The translations under genes and the position numbers were made by a program. Positions 30,752-32,963 of a DNA stretch of 32,963 nt are shown here, piece after piece. The stretch lies in assembly GCA_018714665.1 (NCBI GenBank), contig DVNA01000040.1, forward strand, positions 1 through 32,963, given 5' to 3'. How positions within the stretch are numbered: the first letter of the stretch is position 1; each line of letters starts with the position of its first letter. A model generated the notes under the pieces. It was given only the letters and a program-made list of their open reading frames with translations, was not told the origin of the DNA and made no database searches. This DNA is from Candidatus Gallibacteroides avistercoris. GTDB taxonomy: Bacteria; Bacteroidota; Bacteroidia; Bacteroidales; CHK158-818.

Positions 30752-32962
30752 ATGGAAGATACGGTTTTTCTGACAGAGGATGAACATACTGTTTTTTTAG
30801 ACTCGTACAAGGTGCTGGTACGGTTATCGAACGAGATCATTTCCTGGGACGAACGTAACCGAATAAAGGCTATGATTCAGAATGCCATGGAAAATGGTGT
30901 CTATTTGAGAGATAAAAACGGGCTTAGCCTTTTACTCAGAAACGTACAGACCGCCATGATTCTCTCCAAAGAGGTGGGCCTCGAACGCAGCATGTTGATA
31001 GCCGTATTACTCTATCACCTGGTAGAGAAAGAGGTTTTGAGTGCGCAAAATATTCAGTCCGAGTTTGGCGAAGATGTTGTCTCTATCATACGCCGGTTAC
31101 TCAAAGCCAACAGCCTATATTCCAGACATGCTGCCATCGACAGTGAAAACTTCCGCAAGTTATTGCTCACCTTTGCCGAAGATGTGCGGGTTATCATTAT
31201 CATGATTGCCGACCGGCTGTGTTTGATGCGGATGATCAACCACCATCCGGACGAAAAGTTCCGTACCGATGTTGCATTTGAAGCCTCCTACCTGTATGCA
31301 CCGTTGGCCCACCGGTTGGGGTTGTACAAAATAAAATCCGAACTGGAAGACCTTTCATTAAAATATACCAACCGGGAGACTTTTACCCAGATAGCCCGCA
31401 AACTAAAAGAGACAAAACGCAGCAGAGATCAATACATCAACGCTTTTATCGAACCGGTAAAACGGAAAATCGAAGAGACCGGATGGGAATTCGACATCAA
31501 GGGTCGAACCAAATCCATCTATTCCATCTGGAACAAGATGAAAAAACAGCAGACAGACATTGAAAACATCTACGACCTGTTTGCCATCCGAGTCATTCTC
31601 GACGTCCCGCTCGAACAGGAAAAAGCTGCTTGTTGGCAGGTATATTCCATTATTACGGATATGTATCAACCCAATCCCAAACGGATGAAAGATTGGTTGT
31701 CCATCCCCAAAAGCAATGGTTACGAATCGCTTCATATTACCGTATTAGGGCCACAGAACCGATGGGTAGAGGTACAGATACGGACCAAACGGATGGACGA
31801 GATTGCCGAACACGGTCTGGCAGCACATTGGAAATACAAAGGGGTGAAAAGTAGCGAATCGGGCCTGGACGACTGGTTGAACAATGTCCGGGAGGTACTC
31901 GATTCGGCCGACTCGGGACCGATGGAGCTGATGAAAGAGTTTAAAATGGATCTCTACGACAAAGAGGTATTTGTATTTACCCCCAAAGGAGATTTATATA
32001 AACTGCCCAAAGGGGCTACCGTACTCGATTTTGCCTTTCTTATCCACAGCGGTCTGGGATGCAAATGCGTAGGAGCCAGGGTAAACGGCAAGAACCAGAC
32101 AATCCGTTACCAGGTAAAAAGTGGCGATACAATAGAGATATTGACCGCCCCGGCACAAACCCCCAAACGGGATTGGCTGAACATCGTCTCTACCTCGAAA
32201 GCCCGTGTCAAGATAAAACAATCGTTGAAAGAGCTCGAACTGAAAGAGAGCGAATTCGGGAAAGAGCTGCTGCAACGCCGCTTCAAAAACCGGAAAATAG
32301 AGGTGGATGAAGCCTTACTGATGCGTTTTATCAAGAAAAAAGGGTACAAAACCGTTACGGATTTCTATTACGCTTTGGCATCTGAGAAACTCGATGTAAA
32401 CGATGCGATCGATCAATATGTAGAACTTGGAAGAAAAGAGAACCCCGAAACCGTAGAACAACGCACGGCTGAAAATTTCGTGGTCCGTTCCGAAGAGGTC
32501 TCCGATAAAGAAGACGTGTTGGTTATCGACCAGAACCTGAAAGATGTCGAATACAAACTGGCCAAATGTTGCAACCCCATTTACGGAGACGAAATATTTG
32601 GATTCGTATCTACACAAGGCAGTATAAAAATCCACCGTACCGACTGTCCCAATGCCGCCCAGATGAGAGCTCGTTTTGGATATCGGGTGGTTAAAGCCCG
32701 CTGGTCTGGAAAACAGGGAAGTCAATATACGGCTGTTTTGCGAGTTGTCGGGCATGACGACATCGGTATCGTAACCAATATCACATCTATTATATCTAAG
32801 GAAAAAAAAGTATCTTTGCGGACAATAAACATCGATTCTACCGACGGACTCTTTCAGGGGCATATTTCTGTATTGGTTGAGGATATTTCGGCATTGGAGA
32901 GTCTGATACGGAAAATACGGACCGTAAAAGGGGTGAAAAGTGTAGAACGTTCAAAAACATGA
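30752..32962 (+). CDS. relA: RelA/SpoT-family (p)ppGpp synthetase with degenerate hydrolase domain
   Basis: The 736 aa long RSH protein makes the alarmone (p)ppGpp. The N-terminal hydrolase domain is eroded: the HDVVED motif reads YHLVEK (88-93) and the first histidine position appears to be Arg63, although ADRL (153-156) remains. The synthetase domain looks intact: GRTKSIYSIWNKM (251-263), NIYDLFAIRV (272-281), RMKD (311-314, the RxKD class), NGYESLH (322-328) and EVQIRT with AEHGLAAHW (340-360). TGS (about 402-465), a Cys/His region with CCNP and HRTDCPN, and a C-terminal ACT domain follow. The ATG at 30752 follows a -7 element. Synthetase-only activity is an inference. Confidence 0.93.
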   Translation: MEDTVFLTEDEHTVFLDSYKVLVRLSNEIISWDERNRIKAMIQNAMENGVYLRDKNGLSLLLRNVQTAMILSKEVGLERSMLIAVLLYHLVEKEVLSAQNIQSEFGEDVVSIIRRLLKANSLYSRHAAIDSENFRKLLLTFAEDVRVIIIMIADRLCLMRMINHHPDEKFRTDVAFEASYLYAPLAHRLGLYKIKSELEDLSLKYTNRETFTQIARKLKETKRSRDQYINAFIEPVKRKIEETGWEFDIKGRTKSIYSIWNKMKKQQTDIENIYDLFAIRVILDVPLEQEKAACWQVYSIITDMYQPNPKRMKDWLSIPKSNGYESLHITVLGPQNRWVEVQIRTKRMDEIAEHGLAAHWKYKGVKSSESGLDDWLNNVREVLDSADSGPMELMKEFKMDLYDKEVFVFTPKGDLYKLPKGATVLDFAFLIHSGLGCKCVGARVNGKNQTIRYQVKSGDTIEILTAPAQTPKRDWLNIVSTSKARVKIKQSLKELELKESEFGKELLQRRFKNRKIEVDEALLMRFIKKKGYKTVTDFYYALASEKLDVNDAIDQYVELGRKENPETVEQRTAENFVVRSEEVSDKEDVLVIDQNLKDVEYKLAKCCNPIYGDEIFGFVSTQGSIKIHRTDCPNAAQMRARFGYRVVKARWSGKQGSQYTAVLRVVGHDDIGIVTNITSIISKEKKVSLRTINIDSTDGLFQGHISVLVEDISALESLIRKIRTVKGVKSVERSKT

Positions 32963-32963
32963 T

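Noticed and set aside
30640..30840. A 67-codon N-terminal extension of DUF4301
   Set aside because: It runs over the start of the RSH gene and upstream of the DUF4301 promoter.
1..32963. A mobile element, phage, defence system or CRISPR array
   Set aside because: No transposase, integrase, cas-like gene, direct-repeat array or tRNA-flanked insertion was found. The content is housekeeping throughout.

Overview
The window reads as an ordinary chromosomal core segment of a Bacteroidota bacterium, most likely order Bacteroidales. The evidence is the promoter style (TAnnTTTG -7 elements, some with a TTG or TTTG about 20 bp upstream, and almost no Shine-Dalgarno sequences), families typical of the phylum (DUF5683 beside parAB, DUF4301, a long PspC-domain protein with PadR, pdxJ-exbB-exbD-tonB) and the order rimP-nusA-infB-cvpA-sufBCDS. 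A family-level assignment would be a guess. No rRNA, tRNA, CRISPR array, transposase, phage gene or integration site was seen.

Layout. 1-2060 (-): a truncated probable exported protein at the edge and an OmpR-type response regulator with its sensor kinase. 2.2-3.7 kb (+): a bactofilin and a metallo-beta-lactamase-fold lipoprotein. 3.9-7.6 kb (-): parA-parB-DUF5683-lytic transglycosylase, linking chromosome partition and cell wall. 7.9-8.7 kb (+): surE. 8.8-11.5 kb (-): pdxJ-exbB-exbD-tonB. 11.8-12.7 kb (+): NAD kinase. 12.7-14.3 kb (-): padR and a PspC-domain membrane protein. 14.4-15.2 kb (+): a YgjP-like metallopeptidase. 15.2-20.1 kb (+): rimP-nusA-infB. 20.2-25.6 kb (+): cvpA-sufB-sufC-sufD-sufS. 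25.7-27.2 kb (+): tRNA nucleotidyltransferase. 27.5-28.8 kb (+): glutamate dehydrogenase. 29.1-30.6 kb (-): DUF4301, which carries nucleotidyltransferase-like motifs. 30.7-33.0 kb (+): a RelA/SpoT homologue with an eroded hydrolase site.

How the parts work together. The segment combines ribosome and transcription housekeeping (RimP, NusA, IF2, CCA-adding enzyme), Fe-S cluster assembly (SufBCDS), cofactor supply (PdxJ, NadK), energised outer-membrane transport (ExbB/ExbD/TonB), segregation and envelope growth (ParAB, DUF5683, MltD-like, bactofilin), nitrogen assimilation (Gdh) and stringent signalling (RSH).

I found no new multigene system. The signals most worth checking are these: a matched pair of GGAA-N7-GGAA direct repeats before the response regulator and before the truncated neighbour; a terminator-like hairpin in the rimP-nusA-infB leader; a PadR-style operator over the padR promoter; a terminator-like hairpin inside the 3' end of nadK facing the convergent operon; three copies of a REP-like palindrome; UDP-sugar-pyrophosphorylase-like motifs in DUF4301; and the RSH protein, which joins an RxKD synthetase to a degenerate HD hydrolase.
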